Origin: Lachnospiraceae bacterium
GTDB taxonomy: Bacteria; Bacillota; Clostridia; Lachnospirales; Lachnospiraceae
DNA length: 64,000 nucleotides
Direction of reading: 5' to 3'
Assembly: GCA_017558145.1 (NCBI GenBank)
Contig: JAFYWF010000063.1
Span: forward strand, 23,253-87,252
The translations under genes were made by a program, and so were the position numbers. Numbering within the stretch: position 1 is the stretch's first letter; every line of letters starts with the position of its first letter. Under the pieces are notes generated by a model. That model was not told the origin of the DNA and made no database searches. It was given only the letters and a program-made list of their open reading frames with translations. Below, in pieces: positions 27,998 to 35,829 of the stretch.

Positions 27998-29026
27998 ATG
28001 ATTCGAAATAAAATAAAACAAAGTCGTATACTTTTAACTTTATTTACCTTCCTTGCTATTGGAATCTTATGTATGAATAGGGAGATAGGAAGCTTTCCTA
28101 TAGTAAATGCTACCGTAATCACAGAGCAGAAAGAAGAAAGCAAAGAAAAAGAAGAGTCAGAAGAAAGAAAAGCACCTGCTTCCTCCGTTTCTTATGAAAT
28201 ACCAAAGAAGCAAGACGTAGAAAAGGAAGTCCAGGCACAGCAGGAAATAGAAAAGGAAATCGAGCTTCCAGGGGAAGTAGAAAAAGAACCACAGCCTCTT
28301 GGTTCAATACATATCCGGGCTTCCTGGCTCAATGTAAGAGAAACACCCAATGGAACAGTTGTCGGGAAAGTGGCAGCAGGGGAACAATATGATTATTACG
28401 AAGAACAAAATCAATGGCTGAAAATCAAGTATGAAGATTCTTACGGATATATCTTTGGAGATTATGGGGATATCTATGATATAGAAGGAAACTTAGTGAC
28501 AGCAGCCAATATTCCAGAACCGGAACCTGAACCGGCACCGCAACAACCGGTGGAACAAGAACAGCCTGCAGCACAACCCCAGCAACAACCACAGAAAAAT
28601 CCGCAGGACATGTCCACACCGGAATTATGTCAGTGGGTACTTGGTCAGATTATTACACCGGATATGGATGATTTTGCTAAGGTACGAGCAGTAAATAAAT
28701 ATCTATGTGATCATATGACCTATGATTTGAATTATTATACAACCCGAGATGCTATCTTATTGGGAAGAGGACGTTGTCAGGGATATACCAATGCATTTAA
28801 GAATTTGATGAATACCTTAGGGATTCCAACGGACTATGTTCGAGGCTATGCCGGAAATGACCGAAGTGCTACTCACGCATGGAATCGAGTGTTAATCGGA
28901 GGAACCTATTATTATGTGGATGTTACTTGGAATGATAGTACAGGCTCAAATCAATATTTATTATTGAATGAGGCAGAATTTAACTATAACAGACAGGTGA
29001 TTGGATATAATCCCAATAGTGAATAA
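27998..29026 (+). CDS. Exported SH3b-transglutaminase-like protein
   Basis: 342 residues. An N-terminal hydrophobic segment (about 10-32) acts as signal or anchor. After an acidic spacer comes a bacterial SH3 domain (about 105-160: SWLNVRETPNGTVVGKV, WLKIKYEDSYGYI), then a Pro/Gln/Glu-rich linker (about 170-200) and a transglutaminase core. The Cys-His-Asp triad is visible in GRCQGY, THAWN and VDVTW. SH3b domains often bind peptidoglycan, and extracellular Tgl domains may act as proteases or crosslinkers. It follows the TPR gene by 104 nt, SD AAAGGAGG. Its substrate is unknown; context suggests a cell-wall partner of the signalling block. Confidence 0.88.
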   Translation: MIRNKIKQSRILLTLFTFLAIGILCMNREIGSFPIVNATVITEQKEESKEKEESEERKAPASSVSYEIPKKQDVEKEVQAQQEIEKEIELPGEVEKEPQPLGSIHIRASWLNVRETPNGTVVGKVAAGEQYDYYEEQNQWLKIKYEDSYGYIFGDYGDIYDIEGNLVTAANIPEPEPEPAPQQPVEQEQPAAQPQQQPQKNPQDMSTPELCQWVLGQIITPDMDDFAKVRAVNKYLCDHMTYDLNYYTTRDAILLGRGRCQGYTNAFKNLMNTLGIPTDYVRGYAGNDRSATHAWNRVLIGGTYYYVDVTWNDSTGSNQYLLLNEAEFNYNRQVIGYNPNSE

Positions 29027-29081
29027 AGGTTGGGAATCTATGTAAGACATGCTATTTTATTCTAAAGGTATAAAGAGGAAC

Positions 29082-29115
29082 AAAAGGATGACTGAAAAAA
29101 GGGTCGTCCTTTTTG
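29082..29115 (+). terminator. Intrinsic terminator of the TPR-transglutaminase unit
   Basis: AAAAGGATGAC (29082-29092) pairs with GTCGTCCTTTT (29103-29113) with one G-U, and the T run continues to 29115. Confidence 0.85.
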
Positions 29116-29196
29116 TATTGAAGGGGAAAAAATAGTATATTTTGTTGAAGGAGTTGGGGATAGGAAGAAAGCATGGTATAATGTTTCGAAGAATAC

Positions 29197-29235
29197 AAAA
29201 AAGTGCAAAAAATTTCCAACCACTACATATATAAT
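29197..29235 (+). promoter_or_regulatory. A6-GTGC-A6 promoter element, copy 4
   Basis: The 16-mer at 29197-29212, 17 bp, then a perfect TATAAT (29230-29235). It follows a terminator by 82 bp and precedes the DUF4145-like gene by about 50 bp, so it must start a new transcription unit. Confidence 0.8.
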
Positions 29236-29286
29236 GAATTTAACATTAAGAAGAGAGAAAATTCATTACATAGGAGATTGTAATAC

Positions 29287-29859
29287 ATGAGAACAAATTT
29301 TAATCATTTAAGAGAGTATCCTAAATATTTTGAAATCGCAAAAACTGCAGAAAAACAGATTTTAAATGCCAAGAATCAGGCAGAATTCAAGATGGCAGGA
29401 AATCTTATGCGTCAGTTGATGGAAGGATTGATTGGGGAACTTGTAGCTAAGCATGGACTGGAACCAAAAGATTTTGGTGATGCTTTGAAAAAATTAAAGC
29501 AGGGAAGGATTATGCATAAAGCAAGTATCAATCATTTATATAGAATCAAAGATTTGGGCAACATTTGTTCTCATCCTAAAGATACCATTTCCGAAGATGA
29601 ACTTCATGAAATGTATTCCTTGGTGTATGAGGAATCTTATCGATTGGTGAAATATTATTTAACCGATCAAGCTGTGAATGATTATAAAAAAGCACAGCGG
29701 GAGGGGCAGATACAGAATCATGATTCAAAACAATCTTATCATAACCAAAATAAAAATGTTAACAATGAAAACCAAAATGCAGAAAGCAAGAGCGAAGGGT
29801 GGATCGCGGCACTCATTGGCATTGCTGTTGTGATAGTCTGTTTATGTTTGGTGTTATAG
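29287..29859 (+). CDS. DUF4145/HEPN-like protein with C-terminal TM helix
   Basis: 190 residues. A helical domain (about 1-125) resembles DUF4145/HEPN: MRQLMEGLIGELVAKHG and IKDLGNICSHPKDTISEDEL. The canonical HEPN R-x4-H ribonuclease motif is not present here. An Asn/Gln-rich low-complexity spacer (about 135-165) leads to a C-terminal TM helix (about 170-190), so the domain is tail-anchored in the cytoplasm. It is the first gene of the unit started by promoter copy 4 and is followed after 15 nt by the RDD-FHA gene. Function unknown; a membrane-tethered binding domain is the simplest reading. Confidence 0.72.
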   Translation: MRTNFNHLREYPKYFEIAKTAEKQILNAKNQAEFKMAGNLMRQLMEGLIGELVAKHGLEPKDFGDALKKLKQGRIMHKASINHLYRIKDLGNICSHPKDTISEDELHEMYSLVYEESYRLVKYYLTDQAVNDYKKAQREGQIQNHDSKQSYHNQNKNVNNENQNAESKSEGWIAALIGIAVVIVCLCLVL

Positions 29860-29874
29860 AGGAGGAAACGGTAG

Positions 29875-30771
29875 ATGAGAAAACAAGGGAAAATAGAAAA
29901 TAGAATCATAGCAGGCATCGTAGATATTATAGTAACAGGGATGATAGCAATCGTTTTCATGTATGCGGCAGCGCAGGCTTTTTCTAAGAATGTACAAAGC
30001 TTTGAAATTATGATTCCTGTAGTTTATTTTGTGTATTTGTTAGCTATGGATTTGTTCCGTGAGGGTCAAAGCATAGGAAGAATTTTAGTAAAAGAACGTG
30101 TCATTGGAAAAGAGGAAAAAGCACCTTCCACCGTAGATTTTATTGTCCGTAACATTATAAAAACTATGCCGGTATTGATCATTTTCTTATTTCCAACACT
30201 TCGTATCTTGGCTCTTGGTATTGCAGTAGCTTACATACTGTTTCCTTTCTTTCATAAGCAACATTTGGCATTACATGACCTTGTAGGTGAAACAAAGGTG
30301 TGTGCAAATGCGTGGGAAAGTGTAGAAGAAAAAGTAGAATACTCACAAGAAAAGATAACTTTGAAGGAAGAAACTGCAGAGAATTCAATTAGCTTAGAAG
30401 AAGCAAAAGAAGATAACACAAAAAAACAAAAGCAGGAAGATAACCAAGCAGAAGTGGTGAAGCCCGGGCTCTATGGTGTATCAGGTGAGTATGAAGAAGC
30501 TTTTATTCCGCTAACCGGTGAGGTGGTTTTAGGAAGAGAATATAGTTGTAATCTGATTTTCCCGGGAGAAACTTTGGGAATCAGCAGACGCCATTGTATG
30601 GTGCAATATGACCAAGAAAATAAAATGTTTATTATTATAGATTTAAATTCTACTTATGGAACCTTTTTGGGAGATGGCAGCAGAATTCCTGCAGGAGAGA
30701 CAATGTATCTTAAAGAGGGCGAGGAATTCTACATAGGAAACAATGAGAGATTTCGTGTGGGAAATGAATAA
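29875..30771 (+). CDS. RDD-family membrane protein fused to an FHA domain
   Basis: 298 residues. The N-terminal half is an RDD module with three or four TM helices (about 12-38, 44-60, 96-125), starting RKQGKIENRIIAGIVDIIV. A Lys/Glu-rich cytoplasmic linker (about 150-200) joins it to an FHA domain (about 205-298: LGREYSCN, ISRRHC, DLNSTYGTF). As in the 22424 protein, the Asn of S-x-N-G-T is Tyr. RDD domains are of mostly unknown transport or membrane-organising role, and the FHA part would bring phosphothreonine-marked partners to it. SD AGGAGG precedes the start, 15 nt after the previous gene. Confidence 0.87.
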   Translation: MRKQGKIENRIIAGIVDIIVTGMIAIVFMYAAAQAFSKNVQSFEIMIPVVYFVYLLAMDLFREGQSIGRILVKERVIGKEEKAPSTVDFIVRNIIKTMPVLIIFLFPTLRILALGIAVAYILFPFFHKQHLALHDLVGETKVCANAWESVEEKVEYSQEKITLKEETAENSISLEEAKEDNTKKQKQEDNQAEVVKPGLYGVSGEYEEAFIPLTGEVVLGREYSCNLIFPGETLGISRRHCMVQYDQENKMFIIIDLNSTYGTFLGDGSRIPAGETMYLKEGEEFYIGNNERFRVGNE

Positions 30772-30787
30772 TAGAAAAGAGGTACTT

Positions 30788-32344
30788 ATGAAAAAAACAG
30801 TGAGAAAATGGTTACTGGGATTTGGAATGATGGTAATCATGCTTTGTTGCCAGAATAACAAAGCAAGTGCAGCTGAAGTAAAAGAAGTAAATATAGAAGG
30901 ATATCGATTGGAAGAAAATCGTATGCACGTCTATTTTAATACCGATGCGGCTACAGAGCCTACTAACCAAAACTTGAGCTTGTTTTTAGGGGATTGGAAA
31001 TGTGAGGCAGTGAAGGTATCTTCTTTTGATTCCTTAGGAGAAGGAGTATCATATCTGGTATTGGTGGATGTTTCAGGTTCTGTTACACAGTCAGATTTAG
31101 AAACAACGAAAGAAATTCTAAAAACATTGGTGGACTTAAAAACAAATAAAGATAATCTTTCCATTATGGAAATTAAAAATGAGATAGAATATACAGATTT
31201 TTCTTCTGATAAGGAACTTCTATTAGAACAGATACAAAACATTGAGCGTACTAAAGAAGATACGAATTTATATCTGGCTATACGGGAAGGCTTAAAACTT
31301 TTAGCGGAAGAAGAGGATTGTTTTGAAAAAAAATGTATGATCATTTTTTCAGACGGAATGGATGATCAGAAAAATGGAATTTTATTTGAAGATGTAAGAG
31401 ATAGCATTAAAAATAGTAACGTACCTATTTGCACTCTTGCTATGCTCTTTAAAGGCAATGTAAAAGGAGAAGAAGCTCCTGACAAAGTAATGAAGAGTTT
31501 TACGGACAATGGGGCAGGTGGCCTTCATGTGCGTTTGGAAGATTCCGGGATGGAAGCAGAAGAAATAGCAACGCTTTTTTCACAATTTTCTCATAGCGGG
31601 CTGGTAGCGGAAGTTTCTTTAGAGGGATTTGAAACCAATGGTTCTCAAGTGGAATTAAATATAGGGATGAAAGCTGCCAATGAAAACATACAGTCAGATT
31701 CCTATACCATACCATCATATGAAATTGCTTCTGTATTAAAAGTTCCTGTGGAAGAAGTGGCAGAGGAAGTTTTGGAAGTGGAGGAAGAGACTAAGAATTC
31801 TAACTATTTGTTTGCTCTTCTTGCAGGAGGAATTTTTCTGGTAGTGGCAACCATTCTTGTTTTGATAAATAAGAAAAAAGAAGGAAAATCAGAAGTTATG
31901 GAAGAAGCAGAGGAAGAACAGACCGGAGCAGATGAGATAGAAGGGAATCTGGCAAAAAAACAAAAACCTGACAATCTGCAATCACAAAATCAAGAAGAAA
32001 CAGAAAATGGTACATCCATAGAAGCAGAAGTGCAAGAAGCTAAAAGCGTTTTAATCGAGCTTACGGAAATCGGACCAAACAGCAATAGAGTGTTGAAAAA
32101 ACAATGTACAGATATGGTAACTATCGGGAGAAGAAAAAATGCAGATCTCGTGATTGCTGAAGATTTACAGGTATCCGGGCAGCATTGTAAGTTAATTCTG
32201 GATGGAGACGGTCTCTATATTCAGGATTTGGAATCTACTAATGGCACTTTTTTAAATGGGGTTCCCTTAATCGAAAAAACCCGATTATCACAGGATGACA
32301 TCCTATTCATTGGATCCTTTGAATACCGAATTTCCTGGGAGTAA
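30788..32344 (+). CDS. Extracellular VWA domain, TM helix, cytoplasmic FHA domain
   Basis: 518 residues from ATG 30788 (AGAGG upstream); an in-frame ATG at 30743 lies inside the previous gene and puts a non-signal extension before the signal peptide. Signal peptide at about 1-28. A von Willebrand A domain follows with MIDAS motif DVSGSV (94-99) and FSDGMDD. A TM helix lies at about 338-361, then a basic/acidic cytoplasmic linker and a C-terminal FHA (about 425-518) with canonical IGRRKNAD, SGQHC and STNGTFLNG. It could couple an outside protein or metal-dependent adhesion event to an inside phosphopeptide-binding module. Promoter copy 5 overlaps its stop codon. Confidence 0.9.
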   Translation: MKKTVRKWLLGFGMMVIMLCCQNNKASAAEVKEVNIEGYRLEENRMHVYFNTDAATEPTNQNLSLFLGDWKCEAVKVSSFDSLGEGVSYLVLVDVSGSVTQSDLETTKEILKTLVDLKTNKDNLSIMEIKNEIEYTDFSSDKELLLEQIQNIERTKEDTNLYLAIREGLKLLAEEEDCFEKKCMIIFSDGMDDQKNGILFEDVRDSIKNSNVPICTLAMLFKGNVKGEEAPDKVMKSFTDNGAGGLHVRLEDSGMEAEEIATLFSQFSHSGLVAEVSLEGFETNGSQVELNIGMKAANENIQSDSYTIPSYEIASVLKVPVEEVAEEVLEVEEETKNSNYLFALLAGGIFLVVATILVLINKKKEGKSEVMEEAEEEQTGADEIEGNLAKKQKPDNLQSQNQEETENGTSIEAEVQEAKSVLIELTEIGPNSNRVLKKQCTDMVTIGRRKNADLVIAEDLQVSGQHCKLILDGDGLYIQDLESTNGTFLNGVPLIEKTRLSQDDILFIGSFEYRISWE

Positions 32345-32381
32345 AAAAGTGCAAAAAAATTTCGTTGCAAGATAATAAGAT
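32343..32381 (+). promoter_or_regulatory. A6-GTGC-A6 promoter element, copy 5
   Basis: The 16-mer at 32343-32358 overlaps the stop codon of the VWA-FHA gene; after 17 bp comes TAAGAT (32376-32381). The next gene starts about 75 bp later. No terminator separates this unit from the one before. Confidence 0.75.
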
Positions 32382-32454
32382 AAGAATAGAAAGAAACGTA
32401 ATTGCAAAGAGATGGTGCAGTTACAAGAACAAAGTAAAAGAGAGGTATGAAATT

Positions 32455-33075
32455 ATGGCTAGAGAAATGAAAACATGTGAAAACGGACACTTATACAATC
32501 CACAGACATACGAAAGATGCCCATATTGTTATGGTGAAGATGCAAATAAACAGGTTAATGTTACTATGCCTGCAAAAGAAGAAGAGGAGGAAATTACTCC
32601 GACTGTGGCAGGAAACTATGGAGCATATGCTAAAGAAGAAAGAAGATCTTTCTATGAAGAAGAGGATGATGAAAGAACAGTAGCTGCTTACTTTAAGGAA
32701 ACAGGAATTGATCCGGTAGTGGGTTGGTTGGTAGCATTAAATGGTCCTTATAAAGGAACGGATTACAGAATTCATTCTGACAACAACTATATCGGAAGAA
32801 GCAGAAGTATGAGTATTTGCATCCATGGAGATGATACGATTTCTAAGGAAAATCATGCAAGCATTGCTTACGAAACAAGAAGCAGAAAATTTTATTTTAC
32901 ACCGGGGACAGGAAGAAATATTGTACGTGTGAATGATAATGCAATTTTTGCTACCATAGAGTTAAAGGCGTATGATATAATTGAGCTTGGAGTAACCAGC
33001 TTTGTATTTATTCCGTTCTGTAGCGAGTCCTTTGATTGGAATCAGACTTTGGTGCAGGAAGGAGAGGTGCAATAG
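32455..33075 (+). CDS. Zinc-ribbon FHA protein 1
   Basis: 206 residues from ATG 32455 (AGAGAGG upstream); an in-frame ATG 30 codons earlier lies inside the promoter leader. The N-terminus carries C-E-N-G-H ... C-P-Y-C (about 7-24), a half zinc ribbon. An acidic spacer leads to an FHA-like domain (about 85-200) with NYIGRSRSM and ISKENHASI, but the S-x-N-G-T turn is replaced by an unrelated GTGRNIVRVND segment. It has a paralogue at 35242 with the same layout. A cytosolic adaptor is likely. Confidence 0.85.
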   Translation: MAREMKTCENGHLYNPQTYERCPYCYGEDANKQVNVTMPAKEEEEEITPTVAGNYGAYAKEERRSFYEEEDDERTVAAYFKETGIDPVVGWLVALNGPYKGTDYRIHSDNNYIGRSRSMSICIHGDDTISKENHASIAYETRSRKFYFTPGTGRNIVRVNDNAIFATIELKAYDIIELGVTSFVFIPFCSESFDWNQTLVQEGEVQ

Positions 33076-33076
33076 C

Positions 33077-33451
33077 ATGTATAAAATACCAAACATTTCC
33101 ATACCACCAATGATTCCCCTGGAAGAGCTGGCAATAGAAAATAATGGGTGGTGTTTGGAAGAAATTGCAGGACCACATGGAAATGTAGCAATGAAATGTG
33201 AACGTAGTCTTATCTTTGGGCGTAGTGCAAGGAATTGCAATGTAGTATTTCCTACAGATACTAAAGGAGTCAGTGGTGTTCATTGTGAAGTGGTACCAAT
33301 GAAGGATGGGTTACTTCTGAAAGACCTGAATTCAACCTATGGAACTTTTTTGATTGATGGAAGACGCGTTGAACCTAATCATGGGGTAATGTTAGAGCGT
33401 GGTGATGTATTCTATTTGGCTAGTAAGGAGGTTATGTTCAAGGTCGTATAA
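33077..33451 (+). CDS. Single-domain FHA protein
   Basis: 124 residues, almost only an FHA domain: FGRSARNCNVVF, VSGVHCEV, DLNSTYGTFLIDG. Start at ATG 33077, one base after the previous stop, with GGAGAGG 10 nt upstream inside that gene; a longer in-frame reading from 33002 overlaps the previous gene. Gly-Arg, Ser and His of the phosphothreonine pocket are kept, and the S-x-N-G Asn is Tyr. It would be a free cytosolic phosphopeptide adaptor. Translational coupling with zinc-ribbon FHA protein 1 implies joint action. Confidence 0.88.
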   Translation: MYKIPNISIPPMIPLEELAIENNGWCLEEIAGPHGNVAMKCERSLIFGRSARNCNVVFPTDTKGVSGVHCEVVPMKDGLLLKDLNSTYGTFLIDGRRVEPNHGVMLERGDVFYLASKEVMFKVV

Positions 33452-33469
33452 TACAATAGGAGAAGGAAC

Positions 33470-35032
33470 ATGACCGAACCAAAGAATAATTATAAGATTA
33501 AACCTTATCGATCAGAAGAAGAAAACGAAAATCGTAATTTATATCGAAGCAAAGATAATATTCGTCGAAAATGGTTTTCTATTTGCAGTAATGTTAATGA
33601 GCATGACAATAAGGGGATTTATGAGAAGTGTCTTGTACAGGCATTTAACCTGACGGAGTTTGTCATGGATAATTTTATTGAACAGCTTTTTGACACGGCA
33701 AAAAATCAAAACAATATTAAAAAAATAGAAAACACAAATCCGGATAAAAAAGAAGACAAATGGAAAAAAGGAAAGAAAGAAGAAAGTGGAACATATTTTT
33801 TTATTAAAGAAAATGTTACCATTGATTTTGATACACAATTTAAAAATGGATATTTTGGGAAAACCCAAATTTTAGAAAAACTTGGATATAAGCTTCCGCA
33901 GCATATTCATGAGGTACGTAAAAACAGAAATAAATATGCCCATGGTACAGACACCTATAAAAATTCTATCAGGGACGAAGTAAATAACTTCGAAACCATC
34001 GTAAGATATATAAATACTATGGGTGAGCTGTTAGTAATGATGAAAAAATTAGCACCTAATCAGGTAAATCCTTCCTATGAAGAATTAAAGCTTCAAGTAG
34101 GAAAAGCGGTGGGACATGAAGATAAATATGTGGCACTGACTTTGGTAAGGGAAGATGAAAAAGAGCGAGTTTTTTATGGAAAAGACAGCAGCAATCAAAG
34201 GGAAGTTTGTATTTATGAATTAATACCCCCAAAAAACATTTTAGATGTTTATCATCAGAGTAAGAAAGAACTTGTCAAGGTTGCGGGCAGTGGAATTGTA
34301 AGAACCGAGGAAGTTTTATTAAAAAATAAGACTTGTTATATTATCAAAGAAAAGATTCAAGGGGATACTTTGCCGCAATATTTGCGTAAGCAAAACAAGG
34401 ATATAGATGTTAGAAAAGACATGTTGTATCAGGTGGAAAAAATTATTCGAAATATTTATAAATATCCCAATATTTCGACTTCACTTCGAGAAACAGATCT
34501 GATAGTGGATGGGCAGGGGGATTTATGGCTGACCCAATATGAATTGGGGAAAAAACAGATTTCACAGCAGGAGTTCGTTCGTCGTTATCGTTTGATTTTA
34601 GATATCCAAGAAGAAATTACAGAAATGCCACAGGTATCATTAGCTTCTCCGGAGTCAGATGACAAGGCACAAAAGGAATCAGTGATTCCACCAAAAGCAG
34701 AAGAAAAGAGAATTCCTGTATCGGAAAAAAATACAGGTTTTTATAAAGAAGTCAAAGAAGAGAAGATGGTAGAGCTGAAGCAAAAAACAGAGGTAAAGGC
34801 ACCGGAAGTTTTTGGAGAACCTACAGTTCATGAAGTAAAAAAAGAAACAGTCAGACAAAGCCAAGATAAAGTACAGAAAGAAAAATGTGCAGAGATAGAA
34901 AAAGTAACCGATGCTACAGTACAGATTGAGATAGGCAGTAATCCCAATAATTGGGCTAAGCTATGGGGAACGCTGGGAGTTTGCAGTGGAATTCTTCTTA
35001 TTTTGTGGGCTGTGTCAGGATTGCTTACATAA
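33470..35032 (+). CDS. HEPN-like domain, pseudokinase-like region and C-terminal TM helix
   Basis: 520 residues. The N-terminal domain (about 30-200) is alpha-helical with RNKYAH (153-158), matching the R-x4-H motif of HEPN ribonucleases. A second domain (about 215-400) looks like a degenerate protein kinase: YELIPPKN, CYIIKEKIQGDTLPQYL at the hinge position, and DLIVDGQGDLWLTQYEL where an active kinase has N-x-L ... DFG. No HRD and no DFG are present. A Glu/Lys-rich linker and a TM helix (about 497-518) end the protein. SD AGGAG precedes the start, 18 nt after the previous gene. The probable role is a membrane-bound regulator or RNA-acting effector; neither activity is shown. Confidence 0.7.
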   Translation: MTEPKNNYKIKPYRSEEENENRNLYRSKDNIRRKWFSICSNVNEHDNKGIYEKCLVQAFNLTEFVMDNFIEQLFDTAKNQNNIKKIENTNPDKKEDKWKKGKKEESGTYFFIKENVTIDFDTQFKNGYFGKTQILEKLGYKLPQHIHEVRKNRNKYAHGTDTYKNSIRDEVNNFETIVRYINTMGELLVMMKKLAPNQVNPSYEELKLQVGKAVGHEDKYVALTLVREDEKERVFYGKDSSNQREVCIYELIPPKNILDVYHQSKKELVKVAGSGIVRTEEVLLKNKTCYIIKEKIQGDTLPQYLRKQNKDIDVRKDMLYQVEKIIRNIYKYPNISTSLRETDLIVDGQGDLWLTQYELGKKQISQQEFVRRYRLILDIQEEITEMPQVSLASPESDDKAQKESVIPPKAEEKRIPVSEKNTGFYKEVKEEKMVELKQKTEVKAPEVFGEPTVHEVKKETVRQSQDKVQKEKCAEIEKVTDATVQIEIGSNPNNWAKLWGTLGVCSGILLILWAVSGLLT

Positions 35033-35040
35033 AGAATCAT

Positions 35041-35126
35041 AAAAGGACTGTTGCAAAATGTTAGTAACGGATGGAAGTAGATACAAGAAGTCTTAAACGA
35101 ATCATTTTTGCATCGGTCCTTTCTCT
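35041..35126 (+). terminator. Long hairpin terminator after the HEPN-pseudokinase gene
   Basis: AAAGGACTG-TTGCAAAATG and CATTTTTGCATCGGTCCTTT form a long stem with a bulge and mismatch around a loop of about 42 nt; TTTCTCTT follows. Promoter copy 6 lies 27 bp after it. Confidence 0.65.
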
Positions 35127-35152
35127 TATATTTAGGGTAAAAGAGAAACAAG

Positions 35153-35191
35153 AAAAAAGTGCAAAAAAATTACCAGGGACATTGGTATGAT
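35153..35191 (+). promoter_or_regulatory. A6-GTGC-A6 promoter element, copy 6
   Basis: The 16-mer at 35153-35168, 17 bp, then TATGAT (35186-35191), about 50 bp before the zinc-ribbon FHA 2 gene and directly after a terminator. Confidence 0.8.
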
Positions 35192-35241
35192 AACTATAGA
35201 TAAAAACAAGAGAGAACTTAAGAAAAGAGAGGGAATGAATT

Positions 35242-35829
35242 ATGGCAAGACCAGGAGATATTGTAACATGTAAAAACGGACATCACTATGATGTATCAAG
35301 ACATACCGAATGTCCGGTTTGTAAACAGGAAAGAGAACGTAAAGAGGTAGGCGTTACCAGAGGCGACAACAGTATGTATGTAGCAAAGCCAAGATATGCA
35401 AGTCGTCCTATGAATACAGCAGCAGATATGGATGGAGAAGAGACCGTTGCTGCTGTTCAAGTAAAGATGGGATTTTCACCGGTAGTAGGCTGGTTGGTTA
35501 GTGTAGACGGAACTAACAAAGGAAAGGATTATCGTATTGTAAATGGTCGTAATTTCATCGGAAGAGAACGCACCATGGATGTTTGTATTCCGGGAGACAA
35601 TACTATTTCACGCCAGCAGCATGCCATTATCAGCTATGATGACAGAGCAAATAAATATTATTATTCACCGGGCATGGCTAGAAGTATCGACCACATCAAT
35701 GAAGAACCGGTTTTTGCAACTGTAGAATTAAAAGCAGGTGATCTGATTGAAGTGGGAACTACAAAATTGAGATTTGTACCTTTATGTAGTGCGAAGTTCA
35801 GATGGGAGGACTGGAATGAAGCAGAATAA
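35242..35829 (+). CDS. Zinc-ribbon FHA protein 2
   Basis: 195 residues, paralogue of the 32455 protein. N-terminal C-K-N-G-H ... C-P-V-C (about 10-27) is a half zinc ribbon. The FHA-like domain (about 75-190) has NFIGRERTM and ISRQQHAII, and again lacks the S-x-N-G-T turn (GMARSIDHINEE instead). SD AGAGGGA lies upstream. It heads the unit with the PP2C, PP2C-like and kinase 1 genes, and its end overlaps the PP2C start by 14 nt. It may present kinase or phosphatase substrates. Confidence 0.87.
   Translation: MARPGDIVTCKNGHHYDVSRHTECPVCKQERERKEVGVTRGDNSMYVAKPRYASRPMNTAADMDGEETVAAVQVKMGFSPVVGWLVSVDGTNKGKDYRIVNGRNFIGRERTMDVCIPGDNTISRQQHAIISYDDRANKYYYSPGMARSIDHINEEPVFATVELKAGDLIEVGTTKLRFVPLCSAKFRWEDWNEAE

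Noticed and set aside
33539..33868. Minus-strand open frame of 109 codons inside the HEPN-pseudokinase gene
   Set aside because: Phe/Ile-rich translation typical of the antisense of Lys/Asn-rich coding DNA; no SD.
23219..35032. Antiphage defence island (WYL regulators and HEPN motif)
   Set aside because: WYL and HEPN are common in defence loci, but there is no nuclease, helicase, methyltransferase, reverse transcriptase or Cas gene here, and most of the block is membrane and phospho-signalling proteins. A defence role is not excluded, only unsupported.
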